From Hetaerina americana (taxonomy: Eukaryota; Arthropoda; Insecta; Odonata; Calopterygidae): a stretch of 64,000 nucleotides of DNA. A program made the translations under genes and the position numbers. Shown here piece after piece: positions 22,386-34,439 of the stretch; the stretch's first letter is position 1, and the number at the start of each line of letters is the position of its first letter. The notes beneath the pieces were generated by a model. It did not search any database. It saw only the letters and a program-made list of their open reading frames with translations, and was not told where the DNA came from. The stretch lies in NCBI GenBank assembly GCA_022747635.1, contig JAKTNV010000062.1, positions 753,501 through 817,500 on the forward strand. The letters are read 5' to 3'.

Positions 22386-24108
22386 ATGAAACCGCTGAAT
22401 AAATACTTTCCGTTTGATTCAAAAACATAACCTGACCTCTTGACTATTAAGAAGGCGCAATCGAAACAAAAGAAGCAACTCTACTCGTCGAATGCGGTTT
22501 ACAGGTGCGCCCTCTTTCGGTGCGGCACACAGGTTGAAACTCCTCGAAGCAATCAAACTGCGCCGGTGAGATTCCATTTAAGAAAAAATAAATTGACCCC
22601 ATTTATTTCGCGATCGGACCACCAGCCCTTAGAATACGCCTCATAGTAACACTACCACGTTCATCCCCGAGTTTGGAAATTGGTCCGCAAATTCTCACCA
22701 ACGCCATCTCTCGACTGTCACGTCTCGAGGAGAGTTTATGCGCCGACTCCACTCTCTCACGTACAACTTCAAACCGCTGAACTTTGAGGAAAGCGACGTG
22801 TGCCCCCGCCCCCCTTAACCCCCCCTTCCCTCCCCTGGGGGCCGAATATCCATCCACAAAGTTAGGGAGGTAATCGGCCCACATATTCCGGATTCATGAC
22901 GAGCGGGGAATAGCAACCAACGGTCGATGGCCCCGGGGGCAAACGGGGGAGGGGGGGGGTGTCTCCCTCCTCCCCATCCCATCCCACCCACCTTCCATTA
23001 TTCGGGTAGAATGGGAACGGTTTTAACGACCCGCAAACAGAGAGAGGATGCCCGGGAGATGATGTACTCTCGCGAGCAAGGTTACGGGCAAAGGAGAAAG
23101 AAATGATTACAGCGGCAGAGGGACCTCCCCCATCTCCAGCGGGGGTGGGTTGGGAGGGGGTGGTTGGGGGCTAAAGCGATGGGCAGCCTCGCCGGGCGTC
23201 ATTATTTTGCACTTTGGAGAACGACTCCGCATTCCACTTCCCACCCCCGCCACACCAAATGGCAACTCCTCACAATGGCACGTTGGAAAGAGGGGGATGT
23301 GCATGGAAAACCAACCCTCCTCCCCCACAGGAACCATCTTCGAACGGAGGAGTAAAAAGGCGGGGGTTGGTTGGCAGGAGGTTGAAGGGGCCAGGGGAGG
23401 AGACTCTTGGTGGATGTTAAACCCGATGGCTCGAAATGGGAGTCCGAGAGGGAGGGAGGGAGGACGGAAAAGGGTTGCCAACCGTCCCGCAACCCCCAGA
23501 ATACATCCAGAATCCGAAAATACAGGCTTCTTGACAACTCCAACGACATCTCCGCTTGAATCTTGTTACGCATTGCCGGGATGTATACTTTCCGATTGAG
23601 ATTTTCATAAGCTGTCACTCCGACTAACCAATTCAGTCCCAGCATGAGAATCTCCTTGGTTTCTTAAAGATTGCTACGAGAACACATTTTGTGGTGCCAC
23701 ACCTTCTACCTGTGGCATTAAGGGGGCGGACCATACCTTCCATGACCATGGATTAATAGCATTTCCCCCTTCTTACCTCCCAGTTCCGCATGAGTTGTTT
23801 CGCTAATGATGGCCCATAATGTCAATGGTCGCGGGCCGTTTTCATGACCTCCTTTTTCGAATAACAACGAACTGTTTTAATGGGTGAAACAGACACTTTC
23901 ACGAAAATATGTTTTCCACTACAGTTACACATCTACACAGCCGTCGGGAGGACGTGTGGCAGGGGGTGGTACGTCACCAGCCATTCTACATGTATATTCC
24001 CTCTATTTCCTCATGCACCCTGGCACCCCGCGATCCACACCAAAAACCGCTTGGAAAGGGGGCGACCGTACACCCAATCATGCAACACGCCTACACATAT
24101 ATAGTACA
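22386..24108. other. No gene; degenerate tail at 23946-23986(-)
   Basis: G-rich segments near 22930 and 23150 keep several frames open (up to 149 codons) without domains. GACGTGTGGCAGGGGGTGGT followed by ACGTCACC is a diverged minus-strand LINE-tail. Confidence 0.5.
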
Positions 24109-24188
24109 TTACGAGTATTACATGGTTAGCAGCTATTCCTAAGGCATTTATTACGAGTATTACATGGTCAGTAGCTATTCCTATGCCT
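24109..24188. repeat. Two-copy 42-bp tandem duplication
   Basis: TTACGAGTATTACATGGT.. starts at 24109 and again at 24151 with a few substitutions. Confidence 0.75.
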
Positions 24189-24593
24189 ACAACTAGAGGA
24201 AAAGAAGTAAATAAGTTAAAAGAAGGCAAGCACACAAGAAATTCAGGCACTCATTACCGATTAGTATTCTACCCATTCCGGACGGACAATTCACAAATAC
24301 GATGGACATTATATACATTCTCATGCACCCCACCCGGCACAAGGGCGAACGGCCGGGGGGCGACGGGACACCAGATTTCGGGAGAGTGTTTTGTGGGTAT
24401 TTACTCTTGTACTAATCCCCTTTTTTCGACAGTGTGCACCTATTATTTTATTTGGTGCCCACCCTTTTATTGTTGTTACGAACAGTTCGCGGGAAAAACA
24501 AATATTTGTATGCATCAGTTCGACAATGTGACTCTGTAAGTTTGTAGTGATTGTCGGCCCTGGCAATGTAATTGGGAGCCCAATTACTATATA

Positions 24594-25346
24594 CCAGGGT
24601 CATCCGGAAAGTAGTACCCGTTCGTGCCGCATGAAGTGCTGACGACGCGAGTAGCCGCTGGACGAGGTCAGATAGCTTCAGTGGCTTGTCTGCCTTCTCT
24701 GAGCCAAGTTGCGTGACGCTAGCATTGCCTGTGTTGTTTCTGTGATTGTTTACAATGTTTAAAAAAATTGAGAACGCCGCCAGTTGTGAAGTGAGGGCAG
24801 TGATTAAATTCCTCAATGCAAGAAACGTTCGCCCATGTGATATTCATCGCCAATTAAAGGAGGTGTATGGAGACAATGTAATGGACGAGTCGTCTGTTCG
24901 GCGGTGGTGTCGCAACTTCAACATGGGGAGGGGGAACACACACGACGATGAGCGTTCGGAGAGACCGTCTGTCATTACAGACCAACTGGTGAGCTCAGTT
25001 GACGAATTCGTGAGGAACGATCGGCGCGTCACAATTGATGACATCTGTGAGCATTTTCCCAATGTTTCTCGAACAATTGTTCATGAAATTGTTAAACACC
25101 ATCTGCATTATGCAAAAATTTGTGCAAGATGGGTCCCTCGCGTATCTCAATGAGCTGGCGGCGAAGGACTATGCAGCAGGAATACAGAAACTTGTCACAC
25201 GTTATGACAAATGCCTTAATTTGCTTGGAGATTATGTTGAGAAGTAGTTTAAAGTATCCTCTTTCAAATAAAATTTTTTATGTTTGTTAATATTTACTTT
25301 TGTGTCTTTATTTCACGAACGGGTACTACTTTCCGGATGACCCTCG
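24594..25346 (+). mobile_element. Internally deleted mariner element, 753 bp (twin of 46578-47330)
   Basis: Inverted termini of ~30 bp: CAGGGTCATCCGGAAAGTAG on the left and the complement at the right, CTACTTTCCGGATGACCCTC. Flanked by TA at 24592-24593 and 25347-25348, the mariner target. It keeps the transposase N-terminus and last ~35 codons and lacks the catalytic core. The second copy has exactly the same length and deletion. Confidence 0.88.
24746..25153 (+). pseudogene. Mariner transposase N-terminal DNA-binding domain (truncated)
   Basis: It encodes 135 residues with two helix-turn-helix segments: [20 protein letters not shown] through DESSVRRWCRNFNMGRGNTH, and then ITDQLVSSVDEFVRNDRRVT through VSRTIVHEIVKHHLHY. 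It ends at the inter-domain WVPR motif (CARWVPRVSQ). The DDE catalytic region is deleted. The transposase C-terminus (AAGIQKLVTRYDKCLNLLGD) survives out of frame at 25174-25247. This protein could bind the terminal repeats but could not cut DNA. Whether it is expressed is unknown. Confidence 0.85.
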
Positions 25347-25757
25347 TAGCTATAATTGCGGATGCAAAACCACACGCTTTGTATCTTTGTAATAGGTTTG
25401 TTTAATCTGGCCCTGAGTCTTCGCATATCTAAAGGTTCCCACCCTATAATTCTCCTCTATTAGGTGTATGACGCTTAGTGACCTTTGTAACGAGTTTTTC
25501 ACGAACCTAGCGGCCTTTCTCTGTACTCTATTCAATTCTGTGATCAATGTTTTTTGAAATGGATCACAAATGCTCGCCGCTTATTCAACGTGAGGCCTTA
25601 GTAAAGATAAATAGAATGTTTCCTTCACTTTTTCGTCGCTACACCTTCCGACTATACGTTTGACGAATGCCAGCATTTTTGAGCGCCACTCCACAAATAG
25701 TGCGCTTATGTTCCCCCAAGATGCAATGGTGACCCCCTCCCAAGTATTTTACTTCTC
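25347..25757 (-). pseudogene. CR1-type LINE C-terminal relic
   Basis: The minus strand reads VKYLGGGHH.., H.RTICGVALKNAG, then LNRVQRKAARFVKNSLQ (frame 25350-25547). These correspond to LINE-B YLGV, HIRTICGSALKKLG and VQRRAARFVKNS in order. Several stops and frameshifts are present. A LINE-tail element adjoins upstream on the same strand. Confidence 0.7.
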
Positions 25758-26026
25758 ATCTACATCTAAAGCTACATAATACCCCGCAAGCCGCCGCAAG
25801 GGCGTGTGGCGGGGGGTGTTAGGTCACCAACCGTAAAAAGGAACAATACCACATGTAAAACAACAACATGGAAAATGCTACCCACAGCAGCGCACACACT
25901 CATGCAAAAATCCCTTCATCCAACACTCATGCAAACACGTATGCCAATAATCAGCTAAAAAACTGCACCCCAGGATGCAGCACGAAAGCCATCCAACAAT
26001 GGGCAAGCCAGGACACAACAAGCAAG
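25758..26026 (-). repeat. LINE-tail element, 5'-truncated
   Basis: It matches the family from the GATGTAG tail and GC-rich stem back through CATGTGGTATTGTTCC and TTGGATGAAGGGATTTTTGC. It stops ~45 nt before the family 5' end. Confidence 0.8.
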
Positions 26027-26279
26027 GATGCTTCTTCATCCACGACGCTCGCTCATACCAACACCTCCGAGTTTGTTAAGTTGGTGCAGTTTCGTTGTGT
26101 TTTCTTTTGTTTGTTACATTTCTTCGTGTTTAATTCCAGTCGCCATTCTTCACGCCATCTTTGAACGTTCACTAACATTTGTGTGTGTGTGTATTCGGCA
26201 TGCCTTTTCTGGGATTTTCAATGAATACGCTTCCTTTCTCCTAAGCGTTCTTTAAACACGCTTCCAAACCCTTACCCAT

Positions 26280-26325
26280 CTTACCTGGTGCTTGCACCCC
26301 CTGCCACACACATTTTCGTAGAAGT
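26280..26325 (+). repeat. Degenerate LINE-B-type tail
   Basis: GGTGCTTGCACCCCCTGCCA followed by CACACATTTTCGTAGAAGTA. The match is weak. Confidence 0.35.
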
Positions 26326-26394
26326 AGAGTGTTTGCGCATATGAGCAAAAGTACACATGTTCACTCAGGTGTATGCAGGTATGCATGAACTCGT

Positions 26395-26612
26395 ATTTAT
26401 TTTATTTTTATTTATTCAGTACAAGTCCGAAAACAGCGCATTCTGGCCTTTACATCGAACTATTAACAACGATAACAATGATCACATTTACAAACACCCA
26501 AGCCCTAGGTGGAGAAAAACTCACCCCGGCGGGAATCGAACCCGCGACCCTTGGAATGGCAGACGAGGACGTTACCCCGCCGCCACCGGGGTCGGATTTC
26601 TACATGAATGAA
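26395..26612 (-). repeat. tRNA-derived SINE (family S1)
   Basis: The minus strand has an A-box-like GGTGGCGGCGGGGTAACG and a good B box in CGGGTTCGATTCCCGCC. The body reads CCACCTAGGGCTTGGGTGTT, and the 3' end is an A/T-rich ATAAATAAA. These are hallmarks of a Pol III SINE. Related copies lie at 36470-36565 and 60318-60520. Confidence 0.7.
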
Positions 26613-27664
26613 TGGTGCCCCAACTCCATTTGCGAATAAAAGACACTTCGGGGCTGTTCGTGAAAAGGAAGCGGCGTTCACTCTCACGGGATGACATGCG
26701 GGGGGGGGGATTCTTTCTCCTCGGGAGTGGTCAGTTCCATTGAATCAAATCTTCCCAGGTTGGCAGCCCTGAGGGGCGGGAGGTTCCGAAAGAGATCTCG
26801 GTGGGGCGGTTACGGGAGACCCTGTGGGAGGAGGGAACAAGCTGACGGGAAGGGTTTCCCAGAAGGAGGGCGGGGAGAGGGGGCGTGGGTGGAGGGGGGG
26901 GCGAAGAAGATGAAGGAAAGAAGGAGAAAGGGGAGGGAGGGTGAAAGGGAAGAAGGCACGGGGGGGATCGTGTGTTCGCTGGGGGTGGTGTCGGGGATGA
27001 ACAATTACTTAAGGGGAGAGTGTGCGTGGGGGAGGGTGGGGAGGGGATAGGAACGGTTTCGAGTGCCGGGGGAGGGAAGCAGAGAGAGAGAGATATATTT
27101 CATTGGCGGGGGAGGAACCCTCTCACGACTCCTTAAAGGTGACAATGGGGCGATCTCCGGAGCGTAGCTTTCTTTCTTTCCGGACGGGTCGGTCGGCCGG
27201 GGGAGGCAGCTGGGGGAGGGGTGGGCGGAGGCTTCGAAGGAGTGAAAGTGCACGGCTATTACGTAGAAGGGCGGTCGGAGGGTGGAGGAGGGCACGAGGA
27301 GGAGAAGGGCGAAAAGCGCCCTCCGAACTGACCCCCCCACCCCCCCGGCGAATTCCCTTCCCCTCACCCTCGGTTCCACCGAGGGTATGTGCTCGCTCGC
27401 ATTAGGGCACCTCACATTTCGATATCGGCGAAGCAGGCGTGTCTCCCCCCTCCCCTCCCCAATGCCCACGCATTTGAGGAATGCTATCCGGTGCTGATTA
27501 ACATATAGTATACGCGTCCGCACGCAATACTCACAAGCAGTCGCCAAGGTGTACTACGGTGTGTGATAGGGCACCGAGACACGAATGCAACACAACAATT
27601 TGGTGCAGTCGTACATTTGAATGCATGTTATCTCAAATGCAGAAACACTCGCGGTTTTACAAGC
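26613..27664. other. G-rich noncoding stretch, no gene seen
   Basis: Long purine/G-biased runs at 26690-27300 open several frames on both strands (up to 180 codons) with low-complexity P/R/G/S translations. No domain is recognised. Confidence 0.5.
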
Positions 27665-27725
27665 CTACATCTGCAAAAATACCTCGCGATCCACCACTAA
27701 GGTGAGTGGCAGGGGGTCAAGCACT
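27665..27725 (-). repeat. Degenerate LINE-B-type tail
   Basis: On the minus strand GCTTGACCCCCTGCCACTC is followed after a gap by GAGGTATTTTTGCAGATGTA, the family tail in diverged form. Confidence 0.5.
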
Positions 27726-28871
27726 ATGTGGGGTGGGGAAGGGATATGGGAGAGAAAGGGTGTTTGAAGGGTGAGGGAAAGGGGAAGAAATTTATCCGAT
27801 AAAAATCTCTGAAAACATGTCTGGACCCACGACCACAAAATGGAAAAAACTAAATCCAAAGAAGCGCTAATTTCACCCACCACAAAAGTTCTCAGAAATC
27901 GATGGACCGCCACTCAGGAAAGATAGGTTATGGTGACCTGGGAAGCAAGATGGGGTAAATTGCGTTAATCCGTGGTCAAGGAACTAATGGTCCCCACCCA
28001 TAACGTCACAGTGGTAGAATGTGTGTCATACTGCAGTACCTTATATTCACCGTGAAATTAAAGTTGTGTTTGAATAATCCATTAGTTTGCTAAAATTCTA
28101 GCGACCACCTGGGCCTTTGAGCGCGACCCGTTCCCCTCATCGCCCATTCCCAGACGCTACTCCCAGCGTCCGGCATCTTTAATGAGCGCCTCCATCGCTC
28201 CCGGGGGCAGTTCACTCCACTCGACACGCGCCCACAGTCCGCCCGAAATACTGTTATCGGCATGGATCGCCAATTTCAGTAATTTAAAATGAAAAAAGCA
28301 ACAAACTACAATTATATCCAGCTCAAACAAAATAAGGATAAAAGTGGCGAGAGACATATTTCATGTTCGCAATGAAGCTTCTTCCCAAACAGATCTTTCT
28401 CCAACTCCACCCTCGGCGTGCCATGGCGCTAATTGAAGAGTCAACAAGACGCCCGACGTCGAGGTCAACTCCTTCCGCGTCGAGGTAGCCGCTCACCGTT
28501 TGTGTCCACGTCGGAGCACGCGAGAATGAGAGGAGCACCCGGGGGATGAGGGGGGGAATACCGGGGGGGGGGGTTATGGAAAAAACGAGCACCGGCGCCC
28601 AACCGTAGAGGGCACCCCTACGGCAAGCGGCGCTTATTCGCAAATTAAAACAAACCACAAACCCCTCCTCAACAAAACAAAAGAAAAAGGAAAGACTTGC
28701 ACAGACGACCGACGTAAACGGCTTACGGCCTCCGAGGTCCATCTTCAAGGTCGACCATTTGATGGCGGAGGGCGTTCCACACAAACGAGAGGGCAAAAGA
28801 AAAGAAGGGGCGGCGGGCGGGTGCGCAGGGATGGCAACACGAGGGCAGAGAAGAGAGTCTGACCCAGAGTT
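27726..28871. other. No gene or repeat recognised
   Basis: Unique-looking sequence. The frame of 157 codons on the minus strand (28323-28796) has no recognisable domain. Confidence 0.5.
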
Positions 28872-29033
28872 CTACATCTACATAATACCCCGCAAGCCGC
28901 CGCAAGGGCGTGTGGCGGGGGGTGTTAGGTCACCAACCGTAAAAAGGAAAAATACCACAGGCAAAAAAACAACACGGAAAATTACACCCACAGCAGCGCA
29001 CACACTCATGCAAAAATCCCTTCATCCAATACT
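28872..29033 (-). repeat. LINE-tail element, 5'-truncated
   Basis: CTACATCTACATAATACCCC through GGGATTTTTGCATGAGTG (complement). Nearly identical to the same part of the copy at 13151-13470. Confidence 0.8.
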
Positions 29034-29514
29034 ATACAATACCAGAGTTAAAGAAAGAAAGGTGCGTGCGTGCAGGAGAAGAGAACAAGCGAAGGGAGGG
29101 GCACGCATGGCTCTCTCTTGGATTTCCCCGCTCGCGCATGCGCTGAAGGGGCTAGGAGGAGGATGTGATAGGCAGGCGGATAAGAGGCAACTATGGTTGG
29201 GACAGTTCACTCATCCATTGGGCTCCTTGGAGCACTACGGACAAGGTGTCCGAGACTTGGACGTCCTCTTTGGCCCCTGTCTTATGTTCCCAGTCGAGAT
29301 TATGTATTTCCCGCCGGGCTGAAGACAGTGACAATCAGAATGGCATTCAAATTATGTCCGTAGATTCGAACACTGGGATAAATTAGATAGTCATAGACGA
29401 CGTCACATGCCTGGTTTTTTAAATAAAAAGTATCGGGACAAGTTTCGCAAAAATTAATTTATTTCAGATATTTCATTCATTCCTCAAAATTCTTCCGTGT
29501 GCTTCTTCCCTTGA
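29034..29514. other. No gene or repeat recognised
   Basis: The open frame 28759-29322 runs partly through the LINE-tail element and has no domain. Confidence 0.5.
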
Positions 29515-29770
29515 GCGCGCCGACATTCACTTCAGGCCTTGCGATTTTTCCACGACTCGAAGGCTCCCTGGTAGGCGGCGGAAGGGCCTTCAGGGTACTA
29601 CGCGTGCGAGCGTCTATGTCGACACGTTGGGTCCCATTCGGTGGTGTCCTTTGAGGGAGGGAGGGAATTCACTTTTACAGGGAATAGGGAAATGGTCGGC
29701 CGGTGTCAAGTCTGTAAGGGGCATGGGGAATCATCGCGATACCATTGCAGAGAAGGTCTCGTGTTCGATG
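29515..29770 (+). repeat. Unclassified dispersed repeat R1, copy 1
   Basis: It shares the colinear blocks AAGGCTCCCTGGTAGGCGGC, GGGTCCCAT, GAGGGAGG, TTCACTTTT and ATCGCGAT with 52560-52810 at similar spacing. No coding frame, tRNA-like box or terminal repeat is seen. Confidence 0.6.
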
Positions 29771-30531
29771 CATATCACATGGTGTATTTTTACGCATGTA
29801 CGTAGTCGCAAATATATATTCATATGAAAATATGAACTAATATTTCTTCATGCATGGCCGGTGCCGTAATCACCCCATGCCAAACGCTCTTGCGGCGGCT
29901 TGCGATGCCTATTTTACAAGTAGATTTCGGTGCAGAAGGAACGTAGATTGAAAATATGACACGACGGATAGGAGATATGTCTTTCGCGAAATGTGTTAAG
30001 AACCAAAAGTGAATGTCGTCTACATTTACGGCGACATACGCGCCAGATTGGAAACATTTTTTCCAATAATCATGAATATACATTTAAAATGCTTATAAAT
30101 GCAAATACTTGTAAATCACTCAGCATTTTTTTCATTCGGTTCCGTATAATACACGCTCTATTTATACTATATGAGTACTGTGCATTCGACCTAATGAGCA
30201 ATGCAACCCTTATTTACTTCATGCGAACAACATGATATTGATCAAAATATGATTCCATTTGTGAAAGATGCTTCAGTAACACGATCAACGGTATTGGGGG
30301 GGGGGGCGCGGATGTTTGCATTGCATTTGAAATCAGCTTGATTGCATACTTAAATGAACGATGCCAAAATCACATACGCACAAGAACATTCATGTCGATT
30401 ATCGAAAATAAATCAATGATTAGCAAACAATCTTTTGAATAAATTATGCGTTTTAAAAACCCGCGCCAGAATTGAAGCCCCTCGAAGACATTGCGCAGGA
30501 AACAATTGCTATCGCAAACGAACATGGAGAG
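29771..30531. other. No gene; degenerate LINE-tail at 29862-29932(+)
   Basis: CCCCATGCCAAACGCTCTTG is followed by CGGCGGCTTGCGATGCC and a degenerate end. The rest is AT-rich with a G run near 30297. Confidence 0.55.
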
Positions 30532-30709
30532 TGAAAGACTCTCCATTCTCGGAATGTCACCGCGTAGGTTGTTTTTCTGACAGAACAGTTTCGCCCGTGT
30601 TCCGACGAGCGTCTGCACTTCGACCTGAAGATGCTCGTTGAAATACGGGCGAAACTTCTGTCAGAAAAACAACCTAAGCGGTGACATTCCGAGAATGGAG
30701 AGTCTTTCA
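30532..30709. repeat. PLE-type fold-back repeat (subtype 4)
   Basis: Inverted arms share TGAAAGACTCTCCATTCTCG and the following AATGTCACCGC..TAGGTTGTTTTTCTGAC stretch, with small differences. The centre holds the hammerhead-like core at 30625-30655. The tail after the right arm contains GCCGCGTAAATCTACG, as in the GIY-YIG palindrome's tail. No (TA)n flanks this one. Confidence 0.65.
30625..30655 (+). ncRNA. Hammerhead-like core in PLE fold-back
   Basis: CTGAAGA, one extra T, stem GCTCG/CGGGC (30633-30637 with 30646-30650, one G-U pair) and GAAAC. The layout is the same as at 7009-7039, with compensatory stem differences. Confidence 0.45.
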
Positions 30710-33039
30710 TCTGGACGCCGCGTAAATCTACGATCCCAGAGAACGAGGAGAGTGACGTCGAACTATGGTGGATGGAGGGATTTAAATAAAAATATCACTA
30801 AAACTGAGAGTAAGAGTGTTGAATCAGAATGCACGCAATATATACCAAACTAACAGATTACGAGAAAAAAATGAAACGGCTCTTAAAAATTGATTACATA
30901 AAGAATGATACGCAAGTATATAACATATGATAAAACACCACGGGATAAAAAATATCGATTCAAACAAAAAGGTTTGGATGTCATTGGGTGGGAACATAAT
31001 TTACAACACTTTAACCGCCAAGCGATTGGTGCAGCATTCCGGGGTAATGTTCTTCAAATGTTTCCATGATAACAGTGAGCGTCGAAGGGGATTCATTGTT
31101 TATCTGGAAAGCTGTGAAAGTCATAGCACTGTTGCCATGGGTGCGACCGCAAGACACGCAGTTTGAGAAGAAATGAAATGAAATGGAAGGTTTAATCTGG
31201 GAATAAGCTGTGAAAACAATAAAAAAACAAGGAAATAAAGCAAATGAAATTGCAGGGGAGAAGGCGGAATACGATCAAAACGGTTCCTTTTCCATTTCTC
31301 TTCAACGCCACCGCTCACGTGTGGCGAATTCGCACTCTCTCCCATTCGAAAAGATTTCCACGTCAAAACAATTTGCGGCTCAAGAGTTATGAGCAGCGGG
31401 AGGAAGAGGAGAATAATTATGAAGCACGTGAAAACGGGAAGGGCAGGAAACCGAGAAACGGACACTCGGCAAGACGAGCGGAAGAATGAAAAAATAAAAA
31501 AAAAGACGACCGAGCAATTCAAATTTGTAAAAAATAAAAACGGTGGAGACTAGAGGAACCATTCTGATACAGAAAACTTAAATTAATATGAATTTATAAT
31601 CGTGAGACAAATTTATGATAGGAAGATTAATTAATCTTACATTAAATTATAATTTACGTCACGAGGAACGGTTTAATGAATGCGATAAGAAGTCCGGGGT
31701 CGAGCGATAGATATTATTCCTTTATTCTCCCGACTCCCGAGGAAAAGGGGGGCGAGGGTGAGTAAGGGGGCAGAGGTCCACGGGGGGGAGGGTGGTGTCG
31801 GAGAAAGAGGGAGGGTGGGGTGGGGCTTCATTCTACCCTCCGCGGCGCTTGTTAATGGGTCGGCTGCTTTGAAGAGACCCCAGAAATGTTCAAAGAATAG
31901 GGGGCTCGGCCCGCTAGCTTGGAGAAGTCTCGGGACGAAAAAATGATAAAAAAAGAAAATAAAGAAAAAACCTTCCGAAAGAACTAATAAGGCGAGTGCC
32001 ATTGCTCACGATGGAAGAAGAAGGCCGTAGCTTCAATCTTGAGGGCGTCTTTCCTTCATCTCACGCGAGCGAGGTGTTTAGGAGGGCAGGGAGAGGTCAC
32101 CACTTCACCAACTCCGCGGTATTTATTATAAATGCTTCCAATGAAACAGTATGAAGAGGACGGCGATTAGACGCGGAGAGGCCACGCCCGGTGCAATGGC
32201 CTAACATGCTCAGTGCCCGGGTTAAATTTCTTTCCAGAAGTAGCCCGGTGGTGATACCGAAAATACGAGTACGTGCGATGATTTCCCAGTTACGCCTCAT
32301 CTCATTACTAGGGAGGGTCACGTGAGAACCTTGTAACACCACTACATATATATATACTGTATACAGTGGGTCGCGGTACGATAAATCCCGAAATACCATG
32401 GCTTTAAGTGCTTTGTAATGACAGAGGCGCCAATATATGGTGTGCCTGATCTGGTCAAGGGGAGTCCATTGGAGAATTAATAATGTTGTTCAGGATCTGC
32501 TTGGCCCTCACTTGCAGTGAACTTGTTGGACTGTGAGAGATGACCGATGTCCATTCATTGATGACTTTCAGGTTTTCATTCCTTCACTACTCAACAAGCA
32601 AATGAGCGGATGCAGGTCGTTTGGCGGTGAATGTTGCAAATACCGCTGAATTGTTTACACAATTGTTGCACCATATAGTTAGTTGGTGCCATCTGGCATT
32701 TTACTGCTGTGGGAAAGTCATGAAGGATTTCAGTTGATTCACCATCGTACAGGAAATCTCTAGGTATATGTATCACCTCGTAGATAATGTTTAGAAAAAA
32801 CTTATTTATTTAAATTAGATATAATCACCTATTTTATGCATCCATACACAGACACTGCATACATCATACGGATATCCGGCTAAAAATTACATTCCCAAGG
32901 ATATGAGATAAGGGAAGAAGAGGGAACACATACTAAAAGGACATTTGCCCTGTTCGAATGCTTGCCTATGCACATGAAGGCAGGACAAGTGGATGGAGAC
33001 AGAATAAGCTGAGGGCCAATGAGATGCCGGAGACGGTCG
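30710..33039. other. No gene or repeat recognised
   Basis: AT-rich to purine-rich sequence, with a G-rich patch at 31740-31820. The open frames up to 137 codons lack motifs. Confidence 0.5.
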
Positions 33040-33490
33040 CGGAGCGGAGGAATGCTGGGAAGGCGATGTGGAGGGAGGAAATGATGAACAAGAGGCAGCG
33101 GCAACCACTACGCACGTTCAAAGAACACCCGAGGTTGGAAACAAGGCGGCAGTTCATAAATACAATCCTATGGATCGGAAACATGGAACATTGGGAAAGA
33201 GGACCGGCCCAGAATAATAAAAGCCTTTGAAACATGGTGCTGAAGATTAAATGGACAGGAAGAGCGAGGAACGGTGCAGTATGCAAAAGAGGAAAAGACC
33301 ACAAGGAAAGAATTCTACGGCAGAGAAGAACTAGATGAATGGAACACGCGTTGAAGCACAGAGGATTATTTGCAAGCATAATAGAAGGCAGAATTGAAGG
33401 GAAGATTCATCGACGAGGACCAAGGGATAAGTACATAGGACGGAGTAAGAATGACATAAAACAGAAAAAGTATCAAAGGGTACTTGAATT
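33040..33490 (+). pseudogene. Strongly decayed LINE C-terminal relic
   Basis: Broken frames contain AFETWC, a basic MD.K.EER region, REELDEW and AELKGRFIDEDQG. They follow the order of the RTE-type C-terminus (AFEMW..R, then ..GRM.GKR.KGRNRIG). It is too diverged to assign to LINE-A. Confidence 0.35.
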
Positions 33491-34439
33491 AATATACATG
33501 TAAATATGTGTGTGCGTGTGTGTATGGACGTACGTGCGTGAATAATACGTAATATAACACAGCCCTTATTAATTTGTCTTATTTTAATTTTATTTATAGT
33601 TACAGTTAACTGACTTCCAAGAGCATTACCCTCTGAAATGGGTGTGACAGAAAATATGTCGTCGGCAATAAGATTCCATTTTCCGCTTCTTGGACCGGAA
33701 TTCGATAAGGAGGGCGTCGGTGGACATGGCTGCAGGGCTCATATAATATAATGAAATGCCTGGAAACGTTTAATCAAGGAGGTAATCTCGTGAGGCGCTT
33801 TTGACGACGCAAAATGAATTTTTCGGGCCATGAGATTAGTGTCTCTTTTACTTATTACATTGGCCTTTGGCCTTTTGACGCGAGATAAGAGGGCGGCAGT
33901 CGGACGACCGAGACAAAAATGCACAAAATCACCGAGATTCAATGCTTCAGCACGAATGATGCATTCTCTGTCAAAATCATCCCGACAATGTTCTACATCG
34001 ACATGTTGCCCTGAAATCCACCGATATGTCGCGTGGCAGAGAGTGGTTCAACACCAGGAATATAAAAACGGAAATTATGTTTTTCTTCATTGCAAATGGC
34101 CAAAAATATGTAAATAAATTGAAATAATGGAGACACTGTTGATACAAGTTAAACGCCGTACGGTAACCAAGTGGAAAGCGATTATCCCCCCACGAGCTTT
34201 TAGTAACAAGAATACGAGTGGAATTAAGGCATAATGAAATCATGAGAACAGATTGCGGCAATCGGAATAAAAATAGAATCATTTCTTTGCCCTAGCGCCG
34301 TCCTTTTTCCGTTATTATAATCACTTGTAGTTTGTGGGAGCGATAACATCTTACGAATCTTACATCTTACTCGTAATTTATTACCAATGAAGCGTAATGT
34401 CAGTTTGAAGAGGTTAAAATAGGGAGGGTGATTGAAGAA
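33491..34439. other. No gene; possible minus-strand LINE-tail at 34010-34060
   Basis: The complement reads CTGGTGTTGAACCACTCTCT followed by GCCACGCG, weakly like the family tail. Nothing else is recognised. Confidence 0.35.

Noticed and set aside
24746..25153. A host DNA-binding gene
   Set aside because: It lies inside matched mariner termini with TA duplication and ends at the WVPR linker where the catalytic core was deleted.
26520..26600. Possible tRNA gene because of a good B box
   Set aside because: The sequence cannot form an acceptor stem around the boxes and continues into a SINE body with an A/T-rich end. Related copies occur at 36470 and 60318.
32350..32370. Perfect short palindrome ACTGTATACAGT
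   Set aside because: Twelve bases only, next to a short TA run. Expected by chance in a window this size.
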